DNA from: Aricia agestis
Lineage: Eukaryota; Arthropoda; Insecta; Lepidoptera; Lycaenidae
Direction: 5' to 3'
DNA length: 64,000 bases
NCBI RefSeq assembly: GCF_905147365.1
Contig: NC_056420.1
Location: forward strand, 2,428,001 to 2,492,000
Part shown: one piece after another, positions 20,601 through 32,064 of the stretch
Layout of the letters: each line of letters begins with the position of its first letter
Numbering within the stretch: position 1 is the stretch's first letter
Position numbers and translations under genes: made by a program
The notes under the pieces: generated by a model
Told to the model about the DNA's origin: nothing
The model's database searches: none
The model's input: only the letters and a program-made list of their open reading frames with translations

Positions 20601-22028
20601 GGGGGGGGGGTCTACACTAGGAATCCCCTTCAGGTCAGCTCTAAAATTTGTCAACATATTTCTTGATATTTATAATAATTTAAATATACTCACTAATTTC
20701 GCTTATAGCATTTTGTGTGAAAACTGGTTTGACAGGAGTGTACGGCTCACAAGGTTTCTCCGTGGAATTCCCAAAATCATAATCCAATGTCTGGTTGCTC
20801 TGAAATTTATAGATTTTTGTTACTTAATAAATTTGAAAAAAATATATTTTTTTATTCTACTGTCTTGACTAAAACAACTTGCACTATTAGAGAAATTTAT
20901 TCATGGGCAGATGGCGGACCTGCGCAATTTGGTTGCGTTATGTCAAACCCAGCCGACATATTATTATCTTAATTCTTAAGACATTGCATTTCAATGTCAG
21001 TTTATGTAACCCGACAAAATAATGTATCTTCCTATGAATAAATTTATTCGATGGTATAACAAGTTATAACGCGGCTTAAAAAATCCAGTAAAAATAAAGT
21101 AATAAACTCACTTGCATAGCTTCTGATATAAACTTTGCCAAATCCTCTTCTGATAATTGTGCTGATATACCTAAATTTAAATAATGATTACAATTCTATC
21201 TATACTAATATTATAAAGCGGAAGAGTTTGTTTGTTTGTTTAAAGGCGCTACAGGTCCGATTTGAAAAAGTCTTACAGTGTTAGATAGCCCCTTTATCAA
21301 GGATGGCTAAAGGCTATATTTTATCACGCTAAGACTAATAGGAGCGAAGAAATAGAGGAACATGTGGAAAAAACGGGGGAAATTATTTGAAAGGGCTTAT
21401 CTCACGAACTACTGAAGTCATTTTTCTGTTATTCGGCACAGATAAGAAATAGACCACGTGAAAGATCATAGGCTATTTTTTGTAGACTAATTTGTATGTG
21501 AAATATCTAATTTACGCGGGCGAAGCCGCGCGGAACGTCTAGTTCTAAAATATGTCTGTCTGTTAAAACTTGCCGCTGAACTGAAATCAATAAAAGTACG
21601 TCCGGAGATTGGAAAGCCTTGCGCCCCGGGAAGAGAAATAGGACGAAAAATGTACGGTATCCATGTAAACGAAGTTGAGGACAATGTTCCAGTGAGATTC
21701 GTTTACTTAAAAAGTAAGGTAAGTACCATCGAGGAAATTGATTCCTAGGCAGTTGATAGACCAACGTCATTTGGTCGGATCAAGTCAATTCAATGTTAAT
21801 TGTGATCTGTCCGGTTGATATAACGCGACCAAACTACGTAGGTCCCCCATCTGCCTAGAAATCAACTTCTCTGATAGTACATAAAAATTAACATTGGACA
21901 TTTACTAGTTGGAGAATCAGTGATGATAAAATTATTATGCCAAAAGTTAAAAAAATTGAAGAAGTGTACTTACCAGTAATATAAATAAGCACACACAAGA
22001 ATAATAATATTAGATTAAATTCTAACAT
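17606..22028 (-). CDS. Trypsin-like serine protease D (complete zymogen)
   Basis: Third complete paralogue. Exons in transcript order: 22028-21974, 21170-21112, 20799-20694, 20252-20190, 19918-19800, 19453-19262, 18865-18646, 18394-18237, 17812-17606. Phases match B and C; 1179 nt gives 392 residues plus stop. The signal peptide is MLEFNLILLFLCVLIYITG. The pro-region has KPCEPY, KCMEY and a final Cys pair site (ERC). The mature chain starts at IFGGIG, preceded by Pro-Pro-Phe. The triad is His167, Asp227 and Ser327, with GGVDTCQGDSGG. It lacks the extra Cys seen in B and C (GWRAKN instead of GWRCKD). The reading given ends AKNNVSVTYCYR, but a good donor (AAT|GTAAGT) after AKNN could splice to an exon near 17160, so the true C-terminus is uncertain. 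Introns hold three copies of one MITE family. Confidence 0.92.
20283..20443 (+). mobile_element. MITE, family GTACCATCGAGGAAATT (copy 1)
   Basis: Ends GTACCATCGAGGAAATTTT and ATAATCAACTTCTCTCGTAG are inverted and imperfect. An inner GCAGTTGAC/CATCTGCC pair is also shared. It is in an intron of gene D. Confidence 0.65.
20881..21058 (-). mobile_element. MITE, family GTACCATCGAGGAAATT (copy 2, reversed)
   Basis: Same family as 20283-20443 in the opposite direction (GTTGCGTTATGTCAAACCCA matches in reverse). In an intron of gene D. Confidence 0.65.
21197..21543 (+). mobile_element. Helitron-like lepidopteran repeat
   Basis: Starts TATACTAATATTATAAAGCGG and ends GCGAAGCCGCGCGGAACGTC then TAGT, a short GC hairpin followed by CTAGT as in nonautonomous lepidopteran Helitron-like repeats. 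The middle (GTGTTAGATAGCCC) is shared with 40064-40572. Confidence 0.6.
21543..21718 (+). pseudogene. Exon-like open block, origin unknown
   Basis: Open on the + strand with protein-like composition (LKLAAELKSIKVRPEIGK, then MYGIHVNEVEDNVPVRFVYL) and ending at a consensus donor AAG|GTAAGT (21718/21719). It lies antisense in an intron of gene D, between a Helitron-like end and a MITE. I do not recognise the parent gene; it may be a captured host exon. Confidence 0.35.
21723..21880 (+). mobile_element. MITE, family GTACCATCGAGGAAATT (copy 3)
   Basis: Ends GTACCATCGAGGAAATTGAT and ATCAACTTCTCTGATAGTAC are inverted over about 20 bp. In the first intron of gene D. Confidence 0.7.
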
Positions 22029-22132
22029 TGTGTCTGAGCACCAGGAAAACGACTGGCATTATATTTGAATCTGTGATACTACACAGGAAATGGAAACCTG
22101 CGCATTACTCATTCAGATATAGGTATATAATC

Positions 22133-22372
22133 CGTATAATATTATAAATGCGAAAGTGTGTCTGTCTGTCAGTTACCTCTTCACGTCCAAATATATACTA
22201 TACGCCCAAGCCGATAAACCCCCAGGGGGTTCCTCGGTTTAGGCGTTTCCTATGTCCTTTCCCGGGACTCAAAGTTTCACCGTACCTTTCATCGAAATTG
22301 GTTCAGCGGTTTGGACGTAAAGGTAATAGATAGACATATTACATACTTTCGCATATTTTATAATAATGTGGA
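22133..22372 (+). mobile_element. Helitron-like/GTCY-type repeat
   Basis: AATATTATAAATGCGAAAGT followed by a TGTCTGTCTGTC microsatellite, TTACCTCTTCACG and GGTTCAGCGGTTTGGACG. It lies just upstream of gene D. Confidence 0.6.
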
Positions 22373-22477
22373 TATGGATAATATACACCTTAGACTCTTA
22401 GAGTAAAGAAGCATGATAGTAATGATATTGATAAAGATGATGATGATGATGATTATATAGAAGTTGAAGTATTGTCA

Positions 22478-22839
22478 CAATAGACATAACTACCGGTAGT
22501 TCGACTGCAAAGAAACGGACAGGTTTCAATATCTGTCAAATTCGTCGGGTTTCACTAGGATTATGACCGGATTGTGCCTCGCGCTGGTTGATATAATTTA
22601 TTTTTAAATATTTAAAATAAAGATTTCAAAATTTGATTCTGATAATATTAATCGCATGTGCCAAAACACAAACAACAATACGACCAAAGAGGAACACGTC
22701 CAGCGAATATGTCATAGTTTTAAATTCGTAGGTAACAAGCTAACAACCCTAGCGACGATTTTCGTCATAATACGTCAAATTTAAAAATTTCAACATTAGT
22801 TCTAAGTCGGCATACTCTATAATTCTGTCTACTCTGGTA
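22478..22839 (+). mobile_element. Single arm of the CAATAGACATAAC foldback element
   Basis: Begins CAATAGACATAACTACC and matches, over about 350 bp, each arm of the large inverted repeat at 58386-59159. Only one arm is present here. Confidence 0.75.
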
Positions 22840-22929
22840 TTGTGAGGGGCTCATAATAGAGCCGACTAAACACGAACTTGTCACAGCGCGCGATAACTCG
22901 GAAACTATTACGTCAAAATACTTAGGGGC

Positions 22930-23315
22930 TCACGGAGTTGTATCGGATGTGGTAAACGATTATTAGACAGTTTTGTTTTAAAAAGATTAAACCGACTTTA
23001 AAATCGTACGTAATTGAGAATTAAAATTGTGTTATCTCAAAAACTACTGAAACGATTTTTATGAAACTTATAGTGTTCCCTAATTTGAACAATACCTAGT
23101 ACAACAAAAAAAGAATTACTGAAATCGGTCTTGTAGTTCCGGAGATATGCGAACACAAATAAAAAACCATACATATACATACATACACTTTTGGCCACAT
23201 TTGTTCAGACACTGAAATAGACTAAATAATAAATATACAAAAACTGGGCAGTTCTGGAAATATCACAAACATACGCATCGAATTGATAACCTCCTTTTTT
23301 TGAAGTCGGTTAAAA
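22930..23315 (-). repeat. Dispersed AACCGACTTC/GGAGGTT-type repeat
   Basis: Contains AAACTACTGAAACGATTTT and ends GATAACCTCCTTTTTTTGAA then GTCGGTT, which recurs reversed at 38645 and 52625. The family is abundant in Lepidoptera. Confidence 0.5.
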
Positions 23316-23411
23316 ATACAAATGTAACTATGTGTCCTTAAAAGTAACAGATATACTGATAGAGTAAACAGGGAAAGGGCACACTTTTTATAATATTTTA
23401 AATATTTTATG

Positions 23412-23672
23412 ATAATACTAGATGACGAACGCAACTCCGTTGCGTCAAAAATCGTTTATCGCGCGAGAACCGTACATTTTCCCGGAATAAAAAGTATACT
23501 TTGTCCTTTCCCGGGACTCAAAGTATATCCATACAAAATTTCAGCAAAATTGGTTCAGCAGTTTGAGCGTGAAGTGGTAACAGACAGACAGACAGATAGA
23601 CAGACGGACAGACAACGAAGTCTTACTAATAGGGTCCCATTTTTACCCTTTGGGTACGGAACCCCTCTTACT
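23412..23672 (-). mobile_element. Chimeric repeat: Helitron-like piece joined to a GGTACGGAACCC-type element
   Basis: The left part reads CTAGATGACGAACGCAACTC to GGTTCAGCAGTTT with a GACAGA microsatellite. The right part (AATAGGGTCCCATTTTTACC to GGGTACGGAACCCC) is the end of the other family seen whole at 54167-54609. The junction is in the GACAGA tract. Confidence 0.55.
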
Positions 23673-24435
23673 CTTAGGATATCCATTAACATTGTTTAAA
23701 GTTTCGTACATCGCCGCCCGTAATATTGGGTAGGAATATTACGACGAAATTCTTGGCTCCGATTATAAACGTGGAGCCCAAAATATATCTGTATAGTTGG
23801 AGGTTGTTTATGTTTATTTAGCACTTGTGTAGCGTTCGCAAACTGATATTAAGGCGCTCCCCCTACGGAGATTTACCATTTTTAGAGTCTTATTTACTCA
23901 TAATTTGAAAGCTACAAAATTATAATAAAAATACAGCAATAATCTTCAGAATAGGAAAATTCCTTTCTCCGTTATTAATTTCCTATTTTCGTTTATTATG
24001 CTCATGATATCAGCTTCCAAAGTAATACCAATTTATTTAAATTTAAGCACACATTCAGTATCTCCCTAGTATTTACAAATTACAAATTACGTTTATTTGA
24101 AACATACGCCAATAGATCGACAATTTCATTAACTACATATGTATTTGCCGTTTGAATTTTTTAAGGTCAATTATTTTGAACTAAGGTATGTAAAAAAAAT
24201 AGGATTTTGGTGTGATCTCGGCGACGCGGCAAATGTATGGTCAAGGTCGATTGCTCAGGGGATGGCCTTAAGTAGACGGAATAATAATTAGCTTCCCGTT
24301 TATATATTATATTTGCGCTTTTGGATAAGAGAGATATTATAATATCTAGTCTCTCTTGTATATAATATCTTGTATTCATTGAGTATAATATTATTTGTAC
24401 AATTACCGCCGCGCCGCACTCAGAGACACTTTAAA

Positions 24436-24519
24436 TCGACAGTATATATTATGTCTATGCTTTAAATCATAGACATAATATATACCTATATATTATGTCT
24501 ATGCTTTAAATGTTGATTT
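24436..24519. repeat. Small direct plus inverted repeat cluster
   Basis: TATATTATGTCTATGCTTTA occurs twice directly, with the inverted CATAGACATAATATA between the copies. Confidence 0.7.
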
Positions 24520-26165
24520 AACTTCAATTAAATGAAGAGTTTTACAGATAATAATGTGTGGGGCTTATGTCAAAACCCCGAACATTCAATATTTAGCAGT
24601 TTGGCGAGTTGCGTTACCAGTTCTAGTATTGTTTGCTAGATGGCGCTTTTCTTGTGGAATAGTTCAAAATAAAATAATTATAATGTAATTTTGTTAACAT
24701 CTCAATGTAATTATTATTACTCGATATTTTATTTAAAAATGAATCTAAAAATAAAAATGAATAAAAATCTAAAACGACCTTTATAATATTATGTAAGTAT
24801 ATATAATTATATATTGTATATTAATATTAGTTACCAATTAGAAATTATTAAGTACTCGACTAAGTTAATAATTATCTAACCTAACCTACAGCCAAATAAA
24901 AATTTGATAAACTCTAAAGAATTTAAACTTATTTTTAAATAATAATATTTATTGACAAAACATCTAACTATATTTTAGCGTAATCGAAAAGACATCATGT
25001 ATAAAGTTGGAGTGGGTGCAAAGTTTGCCAAGTCAGTTCACGTAACTTTTTGTTAGGTTTGAACTTCAGTTAAGACCCTCGAATTCTCGTTCATTGTGAG
25101 TTGTGACACGAGTTTTTCATAAGATACAATATTGTTGCAAATATTTAACGAAAATACCTAAATATTACCCTTTACTTACGAAAACCTATTAATAAATTGG
25201 TCGCTGTTAAGCTGTATACTAACGAAGAAACCTTTCTTTTTGTTAAATTTTGAATGTAGTCTTGTTCTAAATGAGCTAATACTGCACCCATAACACAATA
25301 CGTAATTTAAAAAATGCTTAATAGCGTCCGATTCAAAGAATTATATTTTAAATAGAAGTTTTTGGTCCAATCAGCCTTTTGTCTCATTAGTTTAAAGTAT
25401 CCTGTATCCTTACAAACTATACTTACCTACATCTTAAACACAGTTTCTTCGGCACAAAAAATATAAAGACGTCTAAATCCATTCAGTATATTGAGCTAAA
25501 AGATGTTACAAACTTTTATACACTGCTACTATTATTTTTATTCTCTTATGGCACCAACATCTATATACACGTTATACATTCTACAAAATAATTACTTTCA
25601 TAGTATTAGTATGATTGTTTTACGACTAAAATCTAACATACCATTATTGATTTTACCAATCAAAAATTATATAAGAAGAATATTATATTCTGTCAAAAAC
25701 TAAGCCAAAATAGATATATTTTCCTGTAAGCTCGCATTGAGTGAACCACATAAATTGTATTCTTGTTCATTGTTTCTTGGCCCCGAATAAAAGTTCCCCT
25801 CACCTTCGCATCAATTTTTTCTCCCGATATTGACTTCATTAGCTCTTTTGATAAAGTACGGCGAAGGGCCTTAGGGCACTTCGTTTTACCGAAAATACAT
25901 TTATGCTCCACCATTTTGCTAAGGATATTTATTGGAATTACATTACGGGCTTCAGAAAAGTTAGTGCCATTCTTCACTTTGTGACGCGGAGTGTAGGAAA
26001 AATATCTAAAAGTAAGGAAATCGTTAAGTAAGTTACGGAACATAATCTTCTGAAAATGAAATACATAATCCAAATAAATAAAAATAAATTAAAGGTTTTG
26101 TTACTCCCGCTGAAACTGATTACTCATGAAAATATATTTGTGAAAGTCCAGGGAAGGTTTATAAA
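24520..26165. other. Unique AT-rich sequence
   Basis: No gene or clear repeat recognised beyond one dispersed piece at about 24525-24560. Open frames here (for example 25693-26073 on the - strand) show no known motif. Confidence 0.5.
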
Positions 26166-26897
26166 GGGTTTTCCAATAGGGACTTGAGAATTTTGAATTT
26201 AGTTTGTGGACGCACCCTTTCATTTAACATCGAACTGTTACTCTCATTTTACTCATTAGACATAACATTTTTATCATGGTGAAGTACACGAACGAACAAC
26301 GTCTGCAAATCTTAAAAATTTACTTACTACAGAAATTCGGAGTCGGTGGCCGCTACTTTAAGAGTGCTAACTCCGATTTTCGATCGTAATTCTCGCCCAA
26401 GCAGACAGACAGGTTGGCCATGATTATGGATTATTTTGGCCCGAATTAGAAGATATGGACTTCGACAGCATGAGGTTTCAACAGGACGGTACCACAAGCC
26501 ACACATCACACGTTACAATCGATTTATTGAAGAGCAAGTTTGATGAGCGTGTTATCTCAAAATATGGACCAGTCGATTAACCGCCTCTTTCGTGCGATTT
26601 AACGCCTCTAGATTTTTTCTTAGGGGCTGCGTCAAGTCGTTGGATAAGTCTACGCCGTCTGAAGAGCTCAGAGCCAAAATTAAACGCAAAATAGCCGAAA
26701 TGTGTGGCAAAGTCATACAAAATTGGGTTCAAAGTATCATCGCTGCAAACGGGCCTGCAGTGACCATATGAGCGAAGTCAAGTTCCATTAAAAAATGTTT
26801 TTATTGTACTTCAATTCGATACTAAAATTTTTGAAAAATCTCAAATGGTTTTAATTTTATTTTGAAAAAAGTTGTCAAGTCCTTATTGGGAAACCCC
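26166..26897 (+). mobile_element. Decayed Tc1/mariner-like element
   Basis: Terminal repeats GGGTTTTCCAATAGGGACTT and, inverted, GGGTTTCCCAATAAGGACTT. Between them are transposase remnants: MVKYTNEQRLQILKIYLL near the start, then DMDFDSMRFQQDGTTSHTSH and a CDLTPLDFFL block (D,D-type catalytic core) with stops and deletions. At about 730 bp it is much shorter than an intact element. Confidence 0.8.
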
Positions 26898-28735
26898 TTA
26901 TTAGGAGGAAAATGAAACGAAGATCACCGGGTCATCAGTGTTTTCATAAAAACTTTTCTTCTTGACATTTAAAAACAATGGTTTATAAGCGACAAGTATT
27001 ACGAAGAATCTCGTTTCATGAAACGTAAACGAAAAGGTGTCCCGCATGACCAAAATTACGGGCAACTTCTAGCGGGATACGTCTTTATCTTTTTCAAAAT
27101 AAAATTAGAGTAACATATTATAATAAATACGACTACTATACTTAAATATAGTAACATACATACATAACTAACGTTTTACTATCGTATAACTCTTCCTAGT
27201 CACAACAAGAGCTCAACAAAATTTACTAAATTTAGTTTATTCTCGGAATGTTCAGAACCTTAAATACGTTAGACGCTAGCGTCTTTGATGTCAAAATTTC
27301 CAGAGTGCCCCGCATAATATAGTTGATAAATATTCTGTTACTGTGCTGTAGTTTCATGTAATTTAGCATCCTTATTGTTTAGCAGAAATTCCATGGAATA
27401 TCGGACTTTGTCATATTACACTAACCTCTAGTGAAAGCAGTATTAAAGGTGTTTTGATGGCAATAAATAGCTCTAAAATAGACGAATCGATTATGAATTC
27501 GTTTTTTGATCGAAAGTTAACGTAATCATAAGCGTTTTCAAACTTAATAATTATAACTATCGATTACATTCTACCTGATTATTATCGATCATCAAGTATC
27601 TCACTTCTTGAAAATTCGATGTTGCACCTCTAAATTAAAGCAATTATGTGAATGTAAGAGAAAACAGTGAGGCAAGTTTCTGCACAAATAGAGGCAATTC
27701 AATTATTAATTAAGCGTATTCTGTTTCTTAAGATAAAGCGGAATAGTTCTCCGAAGGCGCCGGGGCTGCATTGTCTTCGCATTTTTAATCAAATCCGACT
27801 CATTCAGAGCCCCCAACAAAATTAAAGACGTAAAGCATAAATTAAGACGACTTAGGCAAACTTCCGACCTCGAGACTCATTCAAGGAGGTTCTTTTGATT
27901 ATTTGTCCTCGGCCAATCAAGGAAAGTTCCCGCAAGGAGCGTCTTAATTCCTTAATTCCGCGGAATAGAGATTAGAATTGAACCCAAATAAAAATTGGGA
28001 TTTATATCATATGCTAATGTAGTAGTCCCATCGGAAAGATTCCGGAGTCGGTCGGATTGGATGCCGAATTATTGGAATATTTATTAGCCTTGGGATTTCA
28101 GACCGTTTCAGTTTCTGTTTGTTTCGATTCCGATTATTATTTGGCAGCGCCGGAATTGTGATCTTTGCTCTGTGGATTTCGGTTGCAATTTTCGGCATTT
28201 CACTCGAAGAATTTTTAATTTGCTTTCACTTTCCTTTGGATGTTATTTCAAATTAATTTTCACTAACACGATATTTAAATTGAGAGCAAATATCACTATA
28301 GTGTTCTTATAGTAATTTTGGGGCTGCGTCTAAATATTACTAGCTTAACAGCAAACGTTGTTTTGCTTTTTACGTACTTAATTCTATATTAATTAAACGC
28401 TCTTTGTGGATCATTCTCATGGAAATATACATGAAGATCCGTCGATTTAAAGATAAATCCTTCAGAGACAGAGGAAGCCGCAGAAAGCTAAGCAGTAATG
28501 ATTTAATATCCCATTATGCAGTATCCTTCAGATGTTGCATAGGTTTTGCCAAATATGGTTGAAGTAAACAATAACCGGGTACAGTCGGATAAAACTGTCA
28601 TGACATGGTTTATGACCGGGAATGTTGCAGTGGTAATTCAAGTTAGAATTAAATTGAATTGCTAATGTCACACACAGCTTGAACATGGCGGTAATTTGTG
28701 CGCTATTCTTGGTGTTGGTTCTAAAGCTGGATTTA
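26898..28735. other. Unique sequence, no feature recognised
   Basis: It has moderately GC-rich patches near 27740-28200. I see no splice-supported exon and no repeat matched within the window. Confidence 0.5.
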
Positions 28736-28817
28736 TATATGCGTCCGCCCGAACGCGCGGCTTGACTCCACCGCGAGGTCACAAGCAGTTGTTTGTGAAT
28801 GATAGCGCGACCGTATC

Positions 28818-29271
28818 GGTGACGCCGCGTTAAAGTAAAAAAACCGTGTTGGATATGTTTTAGATTGCTTGTTTTCTATGAAAGGCCGGGCCGGCCTCTC
28901 AAAGAAAACAAGCAATGGAACAGCAACAAATGGAAAGGGCGTAAGCGACAAAATGGTTTTTGTCGCGTAATTTAAAAATCATAAATAAATTTCTTATAAG
29001 CTATGGGCAAATTAAAGTGTATGGTTGAATCAATTTATGTACACATTTTTGAAGTTTAAATCATTCTCCTCTGTTGGCAAAATACGAATCCCCTTTTTTA
29101 CAGAGGTTTTTTTGATTAATTATTCTGTGTAGTAAAAGTTGACCAATCGTGTTATGCTATGGGTAATTCAAAGACTTGATGAATACTGACAATGAACTTT
29201 AATTTCTTAGCTTTAGTCATTGCTGAGAAAAATCAACATCGCTACAGCCAAATTATCGAGGCGTCGCCTTA
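28818..29271 (+). mobile_element. MITE, family TAAGGTGACGCC (copy 2)
   Basis: Begins GGTGACGCCGCGTTAAAG and ends GAGGCGTCGCCTTA. The palindrome at 28864-28916 (ATTGCTTGTTTTC to GAAAACAAGCAAT) is conserved. Confidence 0.8.
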
Positions 29272-29651
29272 AATAAATCATGAGACCTACACAGGATCTA
29301 CAGCCGTAGGTACGTAGAACCTCCTCATCTTATTCAAAGTCAGTTAAAAATGTAATAAGCAAACAACATTAGGATTTTGGTATCTCTTCGTAGAGCTGCT
29401 GTAAGAGATACTATTTTAGAAATAAGCAGATTCTTTGTGTTGTATTTTTTTAATGTTTCATGTGTACAATAAAGTGTTATATAAATAAATAAAACTAGCT
29501 AAAAGCTGAGCTTTGTGAGGGCTCGCATCGTCACACCTTGACTGACTGATGATAACACGTCTACATATTATTATTGTATATACTATGTTAAAGCACAAAT
29601 CAATAGGCGTGATAGTTTTTCCGTAAAGTGTACCACAAATTAATGTTTACA

Positions 29652-29843
29652 GGGCTAAAATGGTCGCTTTGGAAAATCAGTTTATGAATCATAATATGAT
29701 TCATTTTTTAAAAATCACAAAATGGTCACTCTGCTTGCAATTCATGTCTAATGATTCGTACTTATTTGTCATTCCTCTAAAATCAATTCAGTTTCTGAAT
29801 TGATTTTAGAGGAATTGCAAAATGTGACCATTAATTTAGCCCC
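29652..29843 (-). mobile_element. MITE, family GGGGCTAAAATGGTCGC (copy 1)
   Basis: The left end GGGCTAAAATGGTCGC and the right end TTAGCCCC are inverted. It is related to 51779-52112 but shorter, and holds a hairpin not present in that copy. Confidence 0.65.
29771..29815. repeat. Perfect hairpin, 21-bp arms, 3-nt loop
   Basis: Arms 29771-29791 and 29795-29815 are exact complements around TTT. Only one arm is found in the sister MITE at 51.8 kb, so the second arm is a local inverted duplication. Confidence 0.95.
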
Positions 29844-31113
29844 GCAGGTTGTGGGGTATACTAGGGCTCGCTTCGCTTGCCCTGATAAATAAATAGCTAG
29901 GGCTAAACTAGAGCAGATTTTGTGCATATCACGATTTTTTTTTATCATTTACAATTACGATTTCGAAAACAAACATTAATTAGAAAATAAAATGCACCTT
30001 CCATTCGACATTACAAATGGAGGAGCTTAGGCGATTTAATTGAACGTCAGTTCATCAAATAGTTCTCAAAGCGCCGTTATACGGGCGATAAAAGCACACA
30101 GAGCTTTATCTCTTAAACCGAGCACGAAAGCTCTTCCGTCTTTGAGTCCGTCGGGTTAATTTTGCTTTAGCTTGTAAATAGCCAGCACGCCAATCACAAT
30201 AATTGCCTGATGATATTGCAAATTAAAACGACGTGAATTCAGCGCTTGTTTGACCAGGGTTATGATTTTGTGCTACACAAAAAATGCATACGATAAACGA
30301 TTTGATGCATTGAATCAGGCTTACATGTTATTAAGACGTAATCCAGCAGTCATTAAAATTTATTTTAAAGTATTCTAGTGCAAAATCAAACGATGTTAAA
30401 TGGGTTAGGGACGAGATATTTTGTAGTCGTTGTAAATACGTCTTTGTAACTATGGGTAAAATTTTTTTCGTTTGATCTCGACCAGTGGTCTTCTTAATTA
30501 TTATCAAAAATAATATACTTACATTTTTTTTGTAACTACCGGATACACAACTATGAAACAACACACATTTTTACAAGATAACAAGATCAATTCATGGAAT
30601 TTTGGTTCTAAAAAGCGTTATATCTCTCGGACCCTAAATACATCAGCCAACGCCATGAATGATGAGAATGCCGGAACTCACTTTGTGACACAAACGAATT
30701 TGCCTCGTAAGATATGAAGCAGCATAAATTCCGGAAATGCTTAACAAAAGCCATTGTCCCGACTAATGGCAGCTATTTAATATAAAAACTAAGAGCAAAC
30801 TATAACTTTGTTAAAAGAACAAAAGAGTAGCAGAATTCCATTTAAGATTCCTTTGATGTGCGGTTTTCTGCTAAACGCGGGTTAACTTTCGTGGCGTGTG
30901 TAACTTGTCTGATGTAAGTTTGTAACAATGCTTAACTATTTGGTTCGGGAATAGGTGAGCCTAACGGTGCATAGGGATACTTAATTATTGGCTAACTTTA
31001 ACATAATGAGAAGTTTGACAGAATATTATGGAGTTAATGAAAAAATATTTTTCAAAATTAATGCTAATTATAGCCTGTCAAGAAAGTGAAAGGCAATTAA
31101 AAAGTGGCAACAT
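29844..31113. other. Unique sequence, no gene recognised
   Basis: Contains a short dispersed GGGCTCGCTTCGCTTGCCC segment at 29868 and otherwise no recognisable structure. Confidence 0.5.
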
Positions 31114-31345
31114 CTTTTTTTATAAAATAAGGGGGCAAACGAGCAAACGGGTCACCTGATGGAAAGCAACTACCGTCGCCCATGGACACTCGCAACATCA
31201 GAAGAGCTGCAGGTGCGTTGCCGGCCTTTTAAGAAGGAATACGCTCTCTTCTTGAAGGTCTGCAGGTCGTATAGGTTCGGAAAAACTGCTGGTGATAGTT
31301 CGTTCCAGAGTTTTACAGTATCGTTGTGTCATCCCTTTTTTCTTA
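31114..31345 (-). mobile_element. A-tailed element, shared tail with alternative head
   Basis: The tail (GGGGGCAAACGAGCAAACGG to GTGCGTTGCCGGCC) is that of the SINE-like family, but the head is GAATACGCTCTCTTCTTGAA, as also seen at 37765-38050. Confidence 0.6.
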
Positions 31346-31459
31346 GATTGATTTGAAAGGGATGACACAAAATGATTTGAAGTTTGGTTGTAAATTGATT
31401 GACAAGATCCTATATCATAATAATCCTGTATTGCACATTAAATACTATGATTATTATTA

Positions 31460-31788
31460 TTTTTTTAATGAAATAAGGGGGCAAACGAGCAAACGGGTCA
31501 CCTGATGGAAAGCAACTTCCGTCGCCCATGGACACTCGCAGCACCAGAAGAGCTGCAAGTGCGTTGCCGACCTTTTAAGAGGGAAAAGGGTAATAGGGGA
31601 GGGTAGGGAAGGGAAGGGAATAGTTGAGGGAAGGTAAGGGAATAGGGTAGGGGTTAGGGGATTGGGCCTCCGGTAAACTCACTCACTCGGCGAAACACAG
31701 CGCAAGCGCTGTTTCACGCCGGTTTTCTGTGAGAACGTGGTATTTATACGGTCGAGCCGGCCCATTCGTGCCGAAGCAATACTATTAC
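31460..31788 (-). mobile_element. SINE-like A-tailed element (copy 3)
   Basis: Full tail, GGGAAGGG-rich minisatellite and head up to CCCATTCGTGCCGAAGCA; the last bases of the head are lost. Confidence 0.7.
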
Positions 31789-31925
31789 ATCAAGCAATCT
31801 CAACATTATGTCTGCAGTTAGTTGTGCTGAATTCGCTATATTAATTCAGTAGATACTATAATGCTACTATTAGATATTGTACTGCTGCCTACCAATATCT
31901 ACCCCTGATGACCAACGTGAAAAAA

Positions 31926-32051
31926 GTAGTAGCAAAACGTCAAGTATTTCTGTTCACATCACCATAGGCTGATATTATGATGATAATTAAGGAATCATGA
32001 TAAATATTTATGAACTTTGTGAACAGAAATACTTGAAGTTTTGCTACTACT
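31926..32051. mobile_element. Short MITE AGTAGTAGCAAAACGTCAAG
   Basis: Arms of about 33 bp (AGTAGTAGCAAAACGTC to CTGTTCAC and its complement) surround a 60-bp AT-rich centre. Confidence 0.7.
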
Positions 32052-32064
32052 ACTGACTATAGAG

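Noticed and set aside
23570..23612. GACAGA direct repeats, considered as a CRISPR-like array
   Set aside because: It is a simple microsatellite inside a lepidopteran repeat; no spacers, and the genome is eukaryotic.
25693..26073. 126-residue - strand frame
   Set aside because: No recognisable domain, and no signal peptide or splice support.
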